NCBI RefSeq assembly: GCF_002087335.1
Contig: NZ_MWVJ01000016.1
Location: 1-64,000, forward strand
Source of the DNA: Pseudophaeobacter leonis
GTDB taxonomy: Bacteria > Pseudomonadota > Alphaproteobacteria > Rhodobacterales > Rhodobacteraceae
Length of the DNA stretch: 64,000 bases
Direction: 5' to 3'
How positions within the stretch are numbered: the first letter of the stretch is position 1; each line of letters opens with the position of its first letter. Shown here piece by piece: positions 36,928 to 44,678 of the stretch. The notes under the pieces are model-generated. The model ran no database searches. It worked only from the letters and a program-made list of their open reading frames with translations, and had not been told where the DNA came from. Both the position numbers and the translations under genes were made by a program.

Positions 36928-38283
36928 TTGGATAACCTTATGATCGGCCTTGCGGGCCTCGGTGTTCTTGTAGTGTTGATCGGCATCCGGATACCGATTG
37001 CCTATGCCATGATCTTTGTCGGCGGCATTGGCACGGCCATGCTCAACGGCTGGCCTATCGTGCTGAACCAGCTAAAGGATCTCGCCTACGCGCAATTCTC
37101 GACCTACGATCTGTCTGTGGTGCCGCTGTTTATCCTGATGGGCGCCATCGCCTCGCGCACGGGCCTCTCTGCCGATCTGTTCCGGGCAGCAAATGCCTGG
37201 CTGGGCTGGATGCGAGGCGGCGTCGCCATGGCAGCAATTGCAGCCTGCGCTGGATTTGGCGCGGTTTGCGGATCCTCCCTTGCGACCGCGTCAACAATGG
37301 GACGCGTGGCATTGCCAGAGCTCAGGAAATACAAATATTCCAACCGGCTTGCTACCGGCACCGTTGCAGCCGCTGGCGTGCTGGGCATCCCGATCCCGCC
37401 CTCGGTCGTGCTGATTATCTATGCGATCATCGTCGAGGCAAATGTGGTCACCATGTTCATGGCAGCCCTTCTGCCGGGCCTGATCGCTGTCGCCTTTTTC
37501 ATGCTGACCATCTTTGCCTATACCAGTCTGGTCCCCAGCGCGGGCCCTGCCGGGCAACGCTCAACACGCGACGAACGCCTTGTGGCGACCATGAACATAT
37601 TTCCGGTCCTGGTTGTCTTTGCAGCGGTGATCGGCGGTCTTTACTTTGGCCTGTTCAACCCAACCCCCGCCGCCGCTGCGGGTGTGGTCATGGTCGCCCT
37701 GATCGGCCTGTTGCGCCGCAAACTGACGCTGGCCGAGACGCGCGACGCACTCTTGGAGACTGCGAAGACCACCGGCATGATCTTTCTCATCCTGCTTGGC
37801 GCGGAACTGCTGAAGATCTTCATGGCACGCGGCGGTGTTCCGCAGGCCATGGCAGAGATGATGGCCGGATCAGGTCTTGCGCCCATGACCACGCTAATCC
37901 TGTTGCTGACGGCGCTGATCCTGCTCGGCTGCCTGATGGACAGCCTGTCAATGATCCTCCTAGCGATCCCCTTTTTCTGGCCTGTCCTGGTAGAGATCAA
38001 CGGCGGGGACTGGGTCGCGGCCGCCGACAGCCCCTTTGGCATGACGACCGAAGATCTGAAGATCTGGTTTGGCATTTTGGCGCTGATCGTGGTCGAACTT
38101 TGCCTGATCACGCCGCCAGTCGGCATGAACGTCTTTATCATCTCGGCGCAGACAAAGGATGTCCCGATGCGCGATACGTTCCTGGGGGTTCTCCCCTTCT
38201 TTGCCGCCGAATTGCTGCGCGTGATCGTTCTGCTGGCAGTGCCGGGCCTGGTCTTTTGGCTGCCGCGCTTGATCGGCTCGTGA
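36928..38283 (+). CDS. TRAP transporter large permease (DctM family)
   Basis: A 451-residue polytopic inner-membrane protein. RIPIAYAMIFVGGIGTAML, FGAVCGSSLATASTMGRVALPELRKY, GVLGIPIPPSVVLIIYAIIVE and ELCLITPPVGMNVFIISAQTKD are DctM hallmarks. A TTG start is preferred because GGAG lies nine bases upstream and the product aligns with family N-termini; an ATG at 36940 is the alternative. The stop codon lies in an 11-bp tandem repeat (GATCGGCTCGT, GATCGGCGCGT). It closes the aromatic-acid-like cluster. Confidence 0.9.
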   Translation: MDNLMIGLAGLGVLVVLIGIRIPIAYAMIFVGGIGTAMLNGWPIVLNQLKDLAYAQFSTYDLSVVPLFILMGAIASRTGLSADLFRAANAWLGWMRGGVAMAAIAACAGFGAVCGSSLATASTMGRVALPELRKYKYSNRLATGTVAAAGVLGIPIPPSVVLIIYAIIVEANVVTMFMAALLPGLIAVAFFMLTIFAYTSLVPSAGPAGQRSTRDERLVATMNIFPVLVVFAAVIGGLYFGLFNPTPAAAAGVVMVALIGLLRRKLTLAETRDALLETAKTTGMIFLILLGAELLKIFMARGGVPQAMAEMMAGSGLAPMTTLILLLTALILLGCLMDSLSMILLAIPFFWPVLVEINGGDWVAAADSPFGMTTEDLKIWFGILALIVVELCLITPPVGMNVFIISAQTKDVPMRDTFLGVLPFFAAELLRVIVLLAVPGLVFWLPRLIGS

Positions 38284-38299
38284 TCGGCGCGTGATCACA
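38272..38299 (+). repeat. 11-bp tandem repeat containing the dctM stop codon
   Basis: GATCGGCTCGT, GATCGGCGCGT and a partial GATCAC run in tandem. TGA occurs at each junction, so the stop recurs 11 bp later in another frame. Confidence 0.7.
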
Positions 38300-38413
38300 G
38301 CTGGATTGCTGCGCGGCGCACTCCGCCTGTTGCAGCCCCTTCGAAACACCTGAAGAGCGAGGCCCAAAGTGCTTGGAAAACCACGCGCCTGTCTTGCAAC
38401 GACAGAACGTCGC

Positions 38414-38460
38414 AGCGACGACTTGTGGCCTTCCCACTGATCGCATACTAAGTCGTCGCT
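38414..38460. promoter_or_regulatory. Perfect 11-bp inverted repeat with a 25-bp spacer
   Basis: AGCGACGACTT (38414-38424) and AAGTCGTCGCT (38450-38460) are perfect inverted copies. It lies in the 298-bp gap between the dctM end and the ATP-grasp gene. No T-run follows. It could be a weak terminator stem, a protein site, or the edge of inserted DNA; the rest of the gap shows nothing recognisable. Confidence 0.5.
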
Positions 38461-38581
38461 CCCCTCGCGCTGGAATGCGCATGACGAGTACCCGAACATT
38501 GAAAACACATTTTTAGATTGCGCATCCACCTCCCCCGCCCTGTAAAATGCTCAACAGATCACCTTTTTAGAGATTGCACGT

Positions 38582-39643
38582 ATGAAAAAATCCAAGGCGG
38601 CTCTGACCACAAAAAACAGAAAACTGAGCCCATCTCGATCGAACTCTTCAGATCGACCAAATGACGGCCTGGTATTTAGTGCAATTCCAACAAACCATCA
38701 GATCACCACGCTTTTAAAGAAGGGAAAATTGTCTCCCAGTTTAGTTTGGCCTGGCCGCACCATCTTTACGGCAGAAATGAAACGTGTTCTCGCAAACAAA
38801 TCCCGCGAAATGTGGCATTCCACGTCGGGTGAACCGCGGATTGGACGTAAAAAGTGGATTGTCAACAATTTGGCTGATCCGGACAGATACCCCCATGCCC
38901 TTAAGTTTCTGGCTGAAAAAACTGCGGGTTCTGAAACGAAAATATTTAACCACCCCAATGCAGTCCTGGGTACACGCCGTGACAAAATATCGGAAACCCT
39001 CTCGGGTATTCAGCACCTTACGGCCCCGAAATGCATTCGGTTTCGTGCCACCCATCCAAACCATTTCCAAGACGCCTTTCAGCGTGGAGGGTTTGAATAC
39101 CCAGTCCTGATACGGCCTTCCGGGTCACAAACGGGGCAAAATCTCTTGTTCATAGGGTCTAAAAATGAGTGGGATAAAATCTACTCCATTCCCTGGGGTG
39201 GCTGCAATTTATTCATGACGCAATGGGTGGACTTTCAAAGCTCAGATAATGAGTGGCGAAAACTGAGGCTATCCATAACGCCATCTGGGGTGCGTTTGAG
39301 ACACATTCTTTTTGGATCCTCCTGGCTCATCCATTCTGTTGAAAGAGATGAGGCGATGGTTCAAAAAGAAGTGGGAATTCTTAAACACGCAGGCGAATGG
39401 GAAAAGCTGCAACAGTTGGGGAAATCCATTCGGGAAAAAGTTGGCCTTGATTTTTTCGGAGTGGATATCGGCTGGAAATCAGACACTGAATTTGTACTCT
39501 TCGAAGCAAATGCAACTATGTCAATTCTGTCCTATCGGCTCATGCCAGAATTCCAGAGAGACGTTTACGTCAATAACATAAAAAACATTGAAAAAGATGT
39601 CTGGCAAACCCTGGAGGCGACAACAGGTTCAACCCTGAGATAG
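38582..39643 (+). CDS. Orphan ATP-grasp-like protein (RimK/glutathione-synthetase fold)
   Basis: A 353-residue cytosolic protein, clearly AT-richer in codon use than its neighbours. The core resembles ATP-grasp ligases: FNHPNAVLGTRRDKISETLS, then YPVLIRPSGSQTGQNLLFIGS with the candidate ATP-binding lysine position replaced by arginine, a beta-rich middle, and FFGVDIGWKSDTEFVLFEANATMSIL, the acidic metal-binding end with D, E and N. Such enzymes join a carboxylate to an amine through an acyl phosphate; here the substrate is unknown. The first 35 residues are basic and Ser/Lys-rich. No precursor-peptide or partner gene is adjacent. It may be horizontally acquired. Confidence 0.6.
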   Translation: MKKSKAALTTKNRKLSPSRSNSSDRPNDGLVFSAIPTNHQITTLLKKGKLSPSLVWPGRTIFTAEMKRVLANKSREMWHSTSGEPRIGRKKWIVNNLADPDRYPHALKFLAEKTAGSETKIFNHPNAVLGTRRDKISETLSGIQHLTAPKCIRFRATHPNHFQDAFQRGGFEYPVLIRPSGSQTGQNLLFIGSKNEWDKIYSIPWGGCNLFMTQWVDFQSSDNEWRKLRLSITPSGVRLRHILFGSSWLIHSVERDEAMVQKEVGILKHAGEWEKLQQLGKSIREKVGLDFFGVDIGWKSDTEFVLFEANATMSILSYRLMPEFQRDVYVNNIKNIEKDVWQTLEATTGSTLR

Positions 39644-39955
39644 CCGCGACACGCACCGCGTGACCAAATGCTCTGCCGCTGCAGGCTCACAGCCCCCTTG
39701 GCGATGCCCTCAACAGTCGAAGACACCGCGCTGCTGTCAGCCCCTATCGGCTGTGTTGCACATATCGACTGATGGGATGCGAAACCAGCGACGCGGCCCA
39801 ACCTGTGCAGTCTCAAACCACTGATCGTTACTCCAGATCAGGGTCAGAAGGCGCAAACACTGTAGATCGCCTCAGCAGTTCCGTCGGACGAGAGTCCATT
39901 GCGAGGAAGGAACTCTGCAACTCGATTTTGAAAACTGTCGGGGGGATTGTTTTAA
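39644..39955. other. Gap between the ATP-grasp gene and tRNA-His, possible insertion debris
   Basis: No intact gene. CGGCTGTGTTGCACATAT at 39748-39765 resembles end sequences of some transposon families and could be insertion-sequence debris, but no transposase or paired inverted repeat was found. No copy of the tRNA 3' end was found left of the ATP-grasp gene. Confidence 0.25.
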
Positions 39956-40032
39956 TGGTACCACCTGCCCGGTTCGAACGGGCGACCTCCTGATCCACAA
40001 TCAGGCGCTCTAACCAACTGAGCTAAGGCGGC
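39956..40032 (-). tRNA. tRNA-His (anticodon GTG)
   Basis: A 77-nt cloverleaf read on the minus strand: acceptor GCCGCCT/AGGTGGT, D-arm GCTC/GAGC, anticodon stem CCTGA/TCAGG with loop TTGTGGA, T-arm GCCCG/CGGGC with TTCGAAC, and an encoded CCA. The anticodon GTG reads histidine codons. The base before the acceptor is T rather than G, and position 73 is A. This is the alphaproteobacterial exception to the otherwise universal G-1:C73 identity pair of tRNA-His. Confidence 0.95.
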
Positions 40033-40075
40033 ACTGGGGGCGATTTAGCCTAGAGAAAACCAAAGCGCAAGAGGA

Positions 40076-40558
40076 TTATAGCACAAGTTCCCAGCTTTGT
40101 TCGATCAAATCCTGACCAAACGAGTGCACGGGTTTGCTGGCAACCAATTGCCATCCAAAAGCCGCATATAGCGCGCAGGCGGCCTGGTGGCTTTCATGGG
40201 TCCAAAGCTGCATGTCGCGATACCCGGACCCGCGTGCAAAATCCATACATTGGCGTAACAACAGCTTTCCGAGGCCCTGGCCGCGCGCCTCGGGGGTCAA
40301 AAGAAACAGGCGCAATTTTGCAGTTTGTGCAGTTTGACGCATGCAAAAAATAGACCCCAACCGGTCGCCGCCGCGGTGCGCAATCCAACCCTGTTCACAG
40401 GCTGGATCATGCGACTCACAAAATTTCTGCAAAATATCGGCAACCAAGGGGCCAAATGTCATATCAAACCCCTCCTCCCGCGTATAAACATCCTGGTGGC
40501 GCGCCACCAGCCATTGGCAATCTGTCGGTACGAATCGGCGCAGGGCTACATCTGTCAT
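40076..40558 (-). CDS. GNAT-family N-acetyltransferase
   Basis: A 160-residue GNAT-fold protein. LRLFLLTPEARGQGLGKLLLRQCMDFA contains motif A (R-G-Q-G-L-G) for acetyl-CoA binding; the C-terminal MQLWTHESHQAACALYAAFGWQLV is motif B. The acceptor is unknown. The EEGFDMTFGPLVADIL N-terminal segment resembles GNAT domains sometimes fused to MarR regulators, but here the protein stands alone. It lies 43 bp from tRNA-His on the same strand. Confidence 0.85.
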   Translation of the reverse strand: MTDVALRRFVPTDCQWLVARHQDVYTREEGFDMTFGPLVADILQKFCESHDPACEQGWIAHRGGDRLGSIFCMRQTAQTAKLRLFLLTPEARGQGLGKLLLRQCMDFARGSGYRDMQLWTHESHQAACALYAAFGWQLVASKPVHSFGQDLIEQSWELVL

Positions 40559-40649
40559 ACCCTATCAAAACCCAGAGCCCGCTTGCGTTTCAAGCTTTTG
40601 CGGGCTAGCACCAGAAACGAGCAATACATCGCTGCGGCAGGAGTGCAAA

Positions 40650-40838
40650 ATGGGTATCAATAGCGAACGCGATATCGAGGCGAACATGCAGATCGGCCCG
40701 ACCGATCAGGGTATGGTGCGCCTTTTCATCGAGGCCGAGGGGGTCGAGATTCCGATGGATTTTGAACCTGAAGAGGCCGAAGAAATTGCAGATGAGCTGC
40801 GTGCAGCGGCCCAGGCCGCGCGTCTTGTAGCGGGCTAA
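40650..40838 (+). CDS. Small conserved acidic protein (probably DUF6324)
   Basis: A 62-residue acidic protein: MGINSERDIEANMQIGPTDQ, then VRLFIEAEGVEIPMDF and a helical EEAEEIADELRAAAQAARLV tail. AGGAG before the ATG and composition support it as real. It resembles a small alphaproteobacterial family that I believe is DUF6324, of unknown function. It is divergent from the GNAT gene. Confidence 0.65.
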   Translation: MGINSERDIEANMQIGPTDQGMVRLFIEAEGVEIPMDFEPEEAEEIADELRAAAQAARLVAG

Positions 40839-40897
40839 CGAAACGGCCCTATGGGCTGGGTTCAGGGGATACCAACGTCACGCAGAGGCCTGGTCCA

Positions 40898-40956
40898 TCC
40901 ATTAGACCGCCCACTGGCCGCCCCCTAGACAGTTCCACTAGACCACCCACTGTCCG
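40898..40956 (-). repeat. 36-bp repeat carrying two in-phase stop codons at the mmcB end
   Basis: Read on the minus strand, a block of about 23 bp (CAGTGGGTGGTCTAGTGGA-like) recurs exactly 36 bp later with TAA instead of TAG. Thirty-six is twelve codons, so the second stop stays in the mmcB frame. Confidence 0.75.
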
Positions 40957-41393
40957 TCCAGACCAGGACGCGGGTCGCGCAGGGTTTGCGGACGCCGCGC
41001 CGCGTCCCTGGCAAATTTCTGGATCAGTTTGCGGCGGCGGGCAGCGGCCAGTTTCGCCTCTGGTGCCATGCGGATCACCTCTGCATCATAGTCATCAGCA
41101 ATGATCACCCCACTCGCCTCTGGCAACAGCTCAACCGGGAAATCCATATCCACGGCCCAGAAATACCGGTCGCACCACTCAAGATATCCCTGCCATTTGC
41201 TGTCAGACTGAAAATCGGCGCGGCTGGATTTACACTCGATCACCCAGAGCTCCCCCTTGGGCCCCAGCCCCACAACATCTACCCGTAGCCCCCGCGTCGG
41301 CACGAACTCTTCCAGCGAGGAGAAGCCAAGGGCGGTGAGATGGCGTGATACGCCACGGGCAAGACGCTGTCCGGGTTGCAGAAGTTCAGTCAT
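40938..41393 (-). CDS. mmcB: MmcB-family DNA repair protein
   Basis: A 151-residue protein with a PD-(D/E)XK-nuclease-like core: VDVVGLGPKGELWVIECKSSRADFQSDSKW, where D, E-C-K are the expected catalytic residues, and YFWAVDMDFPVELLPE after it. It matches MmcB, identified in Caulobacter as an SOS-linked factor for mitomycin C and UV tolerance that acts with ImuC/DnaE2 translesion synthesis. A near-LexA box lies just upstream. The stop lies in a repeat giving a second in-frame stop. Confidence 0.85.
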   Translation of the reverse strand: MTELLQPGQRLARGVSRHLTALGFSSLEEFVPTRGLRVDVVGLGPKGELWVIECKSSRADFQSDSKWQGYLEWCDRYFWAVDMDFPVELLPEASGVIIADDYDAEVIRMAPEAKLAAARRRKLIQKFARDAARRPQTLRDPRPGLDGQWVV

Positions 41394-41404
41394 GGCCCCA
41401 ACGT

Positions 41405-41419
41405 GAACAAAAGGGAAAC
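41405..41419 (-). promoter_or_regulatory. Candidate LexA (SOS) box upstream of mmcB
   Basis: GAAC-N7-AAAC matches the alphaproteobacterial LexA consensus GTTC-N7-GTTC (complement GAAC-N7-GAAC) with one mismatch, 12-26 bp before the mmcB start. Confidence 0.4.
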
Positions 41420-41499
41420 AAATTACAAGCCTAGGGAAGGTACTACACAGGTTTTTGTCGCCTCCGGACAGCCCTGCCTTCTCTTCCCCTTGATTTACC

Positions 41500-41700
41500 G
41501 CAGGCGGAGGACTACCTGAGAAGCGTGGCGGGTTCTGCCCTTTCAGTGACCGGCAGCATTCCAGTGGCCTTAAGCAATTCCACGGGAGCTGGCTCTGTTC
41601 GGACCCTGGTCCGTTTATCTGGCGCCCACCTGTACATACAGGTCCCCGGGAATCAAAACCGCACGTCTGTTTGGTGGTCCCGTCACAGTTTCTGCCAGAA
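41500..41700 (+). ncRNA. Structured small RNA, candidate 6S RNA (ssrS)
   Basis: No protein gene fits this stretch, yet it is rich in pairing. CGGAC/GTCCG (about 41599-41612) and ACCTGT/ACAGGT (about 41629-41644) form small hairpins; both are enclosed by a helix of ATTCC and CGGG (with a bulged A) against CCCG and GGAAT; further out GTGAC pairs with GTCAC. The result is a long rod with an internal bulge, about 200 nt, ending in a strong intrinsic terminator. Size, architecture and the GGCCTTAAGC segment suit 6S RNA, the regulator that binds sigma-70 RNA polymerase. Identification is from memory of the family, and exact ends are not known. Confidence 0.5.
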
Positions 41701-41705
41701 GGCTG

Positions 41706-41746
41706 AGAAAAACCCGCGCCTCAGTGCTGAGAGCGCGGGTTTTTCT
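41706..41746 (+). terminator. Intrinsic terminator after the small RNA
   Basis: AAAAACCCGCGC (41708-41719) and GCGCGGGTTTTT (41733-41744) pair over 12 bp, with T and A tracts on both sides, so it can terminate in both directions between the RNA and the convergent membrane-protein gene. Confidence 0.85.
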
Positions 41747-41780
41747 ATTCTAAACGTCCCTGGCGCTTTGCCAGATAATT

Positions 41781-42146
41781 CTAACTGGCCACCTCGGCAG
41801 GCCAGCCCGCGCCTCCCTTCAACGCCGCGGCGATTCTGGTGCGAGCGGGTTTTTTGGGCCTCAACCGCAACCCGGATCGGTTTGAGCTGGCTCACCACCG
41901 GTGTTCCGCGACGAGGGCCGCCGTCATTGCCTGCCATGGACATGATCACATAGGCAAACTGCACACCGGCAAAGACGATGCCATTCATGAACCACAGCAA
42001 AAACACTGCCAGAATTCCATCGCTTGACTGGCTGACCAACCCCCAGAGGTTCATCACATTAAACCAGAGCAAAAGCGCGACGAAACCCGCCGAAATCGCA
42101 AAATGATAATGACGTTTTTGATGTAGAGCTTCACCAGTTTGGGCAT
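41781..42146 (-). CDS. Small two-helix membrane protein of unknown function, two frameshifts
   Basis: Corrected, about 121 residues: MPKLVKLYIKNVII, helix FAISAGFVALLLWFNVMNLWG, helix ILAVFLLWFMNGIVFAGVQFAYVIM, then a cytosolic tail with GGPRRGTPVVSQLKPIRVAVEA. Two homopolymer changes are needed: one T missing opposite 42100-42103, and one extra A opposite 41850-41855. The latter restores ARTRIAAALKGGAGWPAEVAS and a stop at 41781. TGAGTGAGGATATC before the ATG is a good ribosome site. It looks like a conserved roseobacter protein; no function is known to me. Confidence 0.65.
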
Positions 42147-42306
42147 GATATCCTCACTCATTTTCACAAAAGAGCTTAGCACTGCGCCCCGTGAGGTCCA
42201 GCGCTTCTGCGCATATAGGTGGATTTTGGCCTAATGCAACCCGCGCAGCCGCCCGAAAGCCGGCCAATCCGGCCCCCTCGACGCGATTGATCACCAAACC
42301 TGCCAA

Positions 42307-42336
42307 GACAGGACAGGACAGGACAGGACAGGACAG
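42307..42336. repeat. (GACAG)6 microsatellite
   Basis: Six uninterrupted GACAG units in the gap between the small membrane-protein gene and nusB. A perfect pentanucleotide run of this length is prone to slippage. Confidence 0.9.
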
Positions 42337-42339
42337 GAT

Positions 42340-42382
42340 AAAGAAACACGCGCCACAGTGATGCAGCGCGTTTTTTCTTTTG
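42340..42382 (-). terminator. Intrinsic terminator after nusB
   Basis: On the minus strand an ACGCGC stem pairs with GCGCGT around about 12 bases, followed by GTTTCTTT. It starts about 20 bp after the nusB stop. Confidence 0.6.
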
Positions 42383-42400
42383 TCAAAAAGCAGAGCTGTT

Positions 42401-42883
42401 TCAGAAGGCTTCGGGCTTTGCCTCACGCGCCATATGGTCCAGCACGCCATTGACGAATTTCGATTCCTTGCCTTCAGGAAAAAAGGCGCGGGCAATATCA
42501 ACAAACTCGTTGATCACCACTTTGGGCGGGGTCTTTGACTGGGTCAGCTCGGCTCCGGCAGCCCGGAACAAGGCCCGCAGGGTGGGGTCGATACGGCCAA
42601 TGGGCCATTTCGCCACCAGCGCCCGGTCCGTCATCTGGTCGATCGGTGCCTGAAAATTCACGGCATCTTTCAACAACTTACGAAACAGGGTGGTGTCGCC
42701 CTCGGCCATTTCGTCGTCTTCATAGACAGCCCCAAACCGATGGTTTTCGAATTCAGCGATCACCTTGTCAAAGGTCTGGTCACTATGCTCCATCTGAAAC
42801 AGCGCCTGCACGGCATAAAGCCGGGCTGCTGATTTCATCTGGGTCTTGCCGTTGCCCTTGGGGGCTGCGTCAGAATTGGTCAT
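42401..42883 (-). CDS. nusB: Transcription antitermination factor NusB
   Basis: A 160-residue all-helical protein: KSAARLYAVQALFQMEHSDQTFDKVIAEF, then LALVAKWPIGRIDPTLRALFRAAGAEL and PPKVVINEFVDIARAFFPEGKESKFVNGVLDHMARE, the conserved NusB core that binds boxA RNA with NusE during rRNA transcription. Its ATG overlaps the ribH stop by four bases, the common ribH-nusB coupling. Confidence 0.95.
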   Translation of the reverse strand: MTNSDAAPKGNGKTQMKSAARLYAVQALFQMEHSDQTFDKVIAEFENHRFGAVYEDDEMAEGDTTLFRKLLKDAVNFQAPIDQMTDRALVAKWPIGRIDPTLRALFRAAGAELTQSKTPPKVVINEFVDIARAFFPEGKESKFVNGVLDHMAREAKPEAF

Positions 42884-43431
42884 GCTGTGCGGGGTCCGTT
42901 TTCTGTGCCAGCCAGCAGAATGGCTTCGGAAGGCGCCTTAAAGCCGACTCCCTTGGTCTGGGCGCCCCATTTACGCGTCAGTGCGATCAGATGCAAGGCC
43001 GCAGCTGCAGCTCCGCCGCCCTTGTTTTGATCACCGGGATCGGCGCGCACCTCGGCCTGTTTGCGGTTCTCGACTGTCAGGATGCCATTGCCAATGCAGA
43101 GCCCCTGCAGACCCAGCAGTTGAATGGCGCGACTGCTGTCGTTGCAGACCGTTTCATAATGGGTGGTTTCGCCGCAAATGACGCAGCCCAGCGCCACAAA
43201 GCCATCAAAGTTAGCACTACCGTCCGCAATGGCGATTGCCGTGGGAATTTCCAGCGCCCCAGGCACCTGAACCACCTCATAGCTGCCGCCAGCCGCCTCG
43301 ATCTCGGCAACGGCGCCCGCCAGCATATTGTCGGCGATATCTTTGTAGTAGGGCGACATGACAATGGCCAGTTTCACCGGCTTTTCAAAACTTGCGCGTG
43401 GCATGATATAGTGCTGTTCGTGTCCGGCCAT
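42880..43431 (-). CDS. ribH: 6,7-Dimethyl-8-ribityllumazine synthase
   Basis: A 183-residue protein that condenses 5-amino-6-ribitylaminouracil with dihydroxybutanone phosphate. VVQVPGALEIPTAIAIA, FVALGCVICGETTHYETVCNDSSRAI and LCIGNGILTVENRKQAEVRA are lumazine synthase motifs; the histidine in GETTHYE is catalytic. It sits between ribBA and nusB, overlapping nusB. Confidence 0.95.
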   Translation of the reverse strand: MAGHEQHYIMPRASFEKPVKLAIVMSPYYKDIADNMLAGAVAEIEAAGGSYEVVQVPGALEIPTAIAIADGSANFDGFVALGCVICGETTHYETVCNDSSRAIQLLGLQGLCIGNGILTVENRKQAEVRADPGDQNKGGGAAAAALHLIALTRKWGAQTKGVGFKAPSEAILLAGTENGPRTA

Positions 43432-43432
43432 A

Positions 43433-44552
43433 TTACGTGTCCTTCAAAATGGGGCGGGTGCCGGTAATCGACAGGCCATAGGCGTCGAGGCCAAGATAGG
43501 TTGTCGCAGGCGAATCCGTCAAAAGCTCCAGCTCCTCAACCCCCAATTTCGACAGGATCTGTGCGCCAAGGCCGGTTTGCTTGATGGTGCGCGGCCCGTC
43601 GTCCTCGGGCGCATAAAGCGCATGGCGCGGCTCGCGGAACAGGCAGACCACACCGCGGCCCTCAGCGGCGATCAGCTCCATGGCGCGGGGCAGCTCGCGC
43701 ACCGGTTTGGGGCCAAGGCCCAGAATATCCGAGGCTTCGTGCAACGCATGGGTCCGGGTCAGCACCGGGCCTGCAGTGGTGATATCGCCTTTGATCAGCA
43801 CCACATGTTCAACCCCGTGGGTCTGGTCGGTAAAGATCCGCATCTCCCAGTCGCCACCAAATTCCGACGTGACCGTGCTGCGGCTGGTTTCGACAACCAG
43901 ATTGTCATTGCGCGACCGGTAGGTGACAGATCCGAGATGGTTCCGATTTTCAGCCCATGCGTTGCGGCATAATCCACCAGGTCAGGCAGACGCGCCATAG
44001 TGCCGTCCTCGTTCATGATCTCGCAAATCACCGAGGCCGGGTAGTGCCCCGCCAGACGCGACACATCACAGCCCGCTTCGGTATGCCCTGCCCGCACCAG
44101 CACGCCACCGCGCCGTGCCCGCAGCGGAAAGACATGGCCCGGCGTGGCGATATCGGCAGAGCTTTTGCCAGGATCAATCGCCGTGGCCACGGTATGCGCA
44201 CGATCCGTCGCGGAAATGCCAGGGTGACGCCCTCACGCGCCTCAATCGACACGGTAAAGGCGGTCTCGTGGCGCGACGAGTTGTGCATCGCCATCATGGG
44301 CAGGCCCAGCTCTTCGATCCGCTCGGCAGGCAGCGTCAGGCAGATCAGCCCGCGCCCATGGGTGGCCATAAAGTTGATCGCAGCAGCATCGGCAGCCTGT
44401 GCCGGGATCACCAGATCGCCCTCGTTCTCGCGGTCTTCATGATCCACCAAGATGAACATCCGCCCCGCGCGGGCCTCGGCAATGATGTCTTCAATCGGGC
44501 TGATCGCCGCGCGCAAACGGGCCTCGACGGGTCCCGGTGTTTCAAAGCTCAT
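43433..44552 (-). CDS. ribBA: RibBA-type 3,4-dihydroxy-2-butanone 4-phosphate synthase with GTP-cyclohydrolase-II-like domain, two frameshifts
   Basis: About 373 residues. The RibB domain has [20 protein letters not shown] with the Mg2+-binding acidic cluster and [24 protein letters not shown]; the RibA-like domain follows ([29 protein letters not shown]). The usual zinc cysteines of GTP cyclohydrolase II are not obvious, so that domain may be inactive, as in many alphaproteobacteria. Two bases are missing: a G near 44219 (restores [19 protein letters not shown]) and a G near 43926 (restores [16 protein letters not shown]). In an essential riboflavin gene these are best read as sequencing errors. 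Confidence 0.85.
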
Positions 44553-44678
44553 GTTACAGCCTTTCGATACGCATGCCTCAGGGCGCCATCGCCCGGCAGG
44601 TTACCTGAGCGAAATAGCCCACCCAGCCTGCAAATGCCAGCCCCACAAACCGCAGCCCTCAGGCTGAAGAGGGCGCCA

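Noticed and set aside
39644-39955. Insertion sequence next to tRNA-His
   Set aside because: Only one short end-like motif is present; no transposase frame, paired inverted repeats or target duplication were found.
41683-41780. C-terminal extension of the small membrane protein into the RNA terminator
   Set aside because: It arises from an extra A in a homopolymer; the corrected frame stops at 41781, clear of the terminator.
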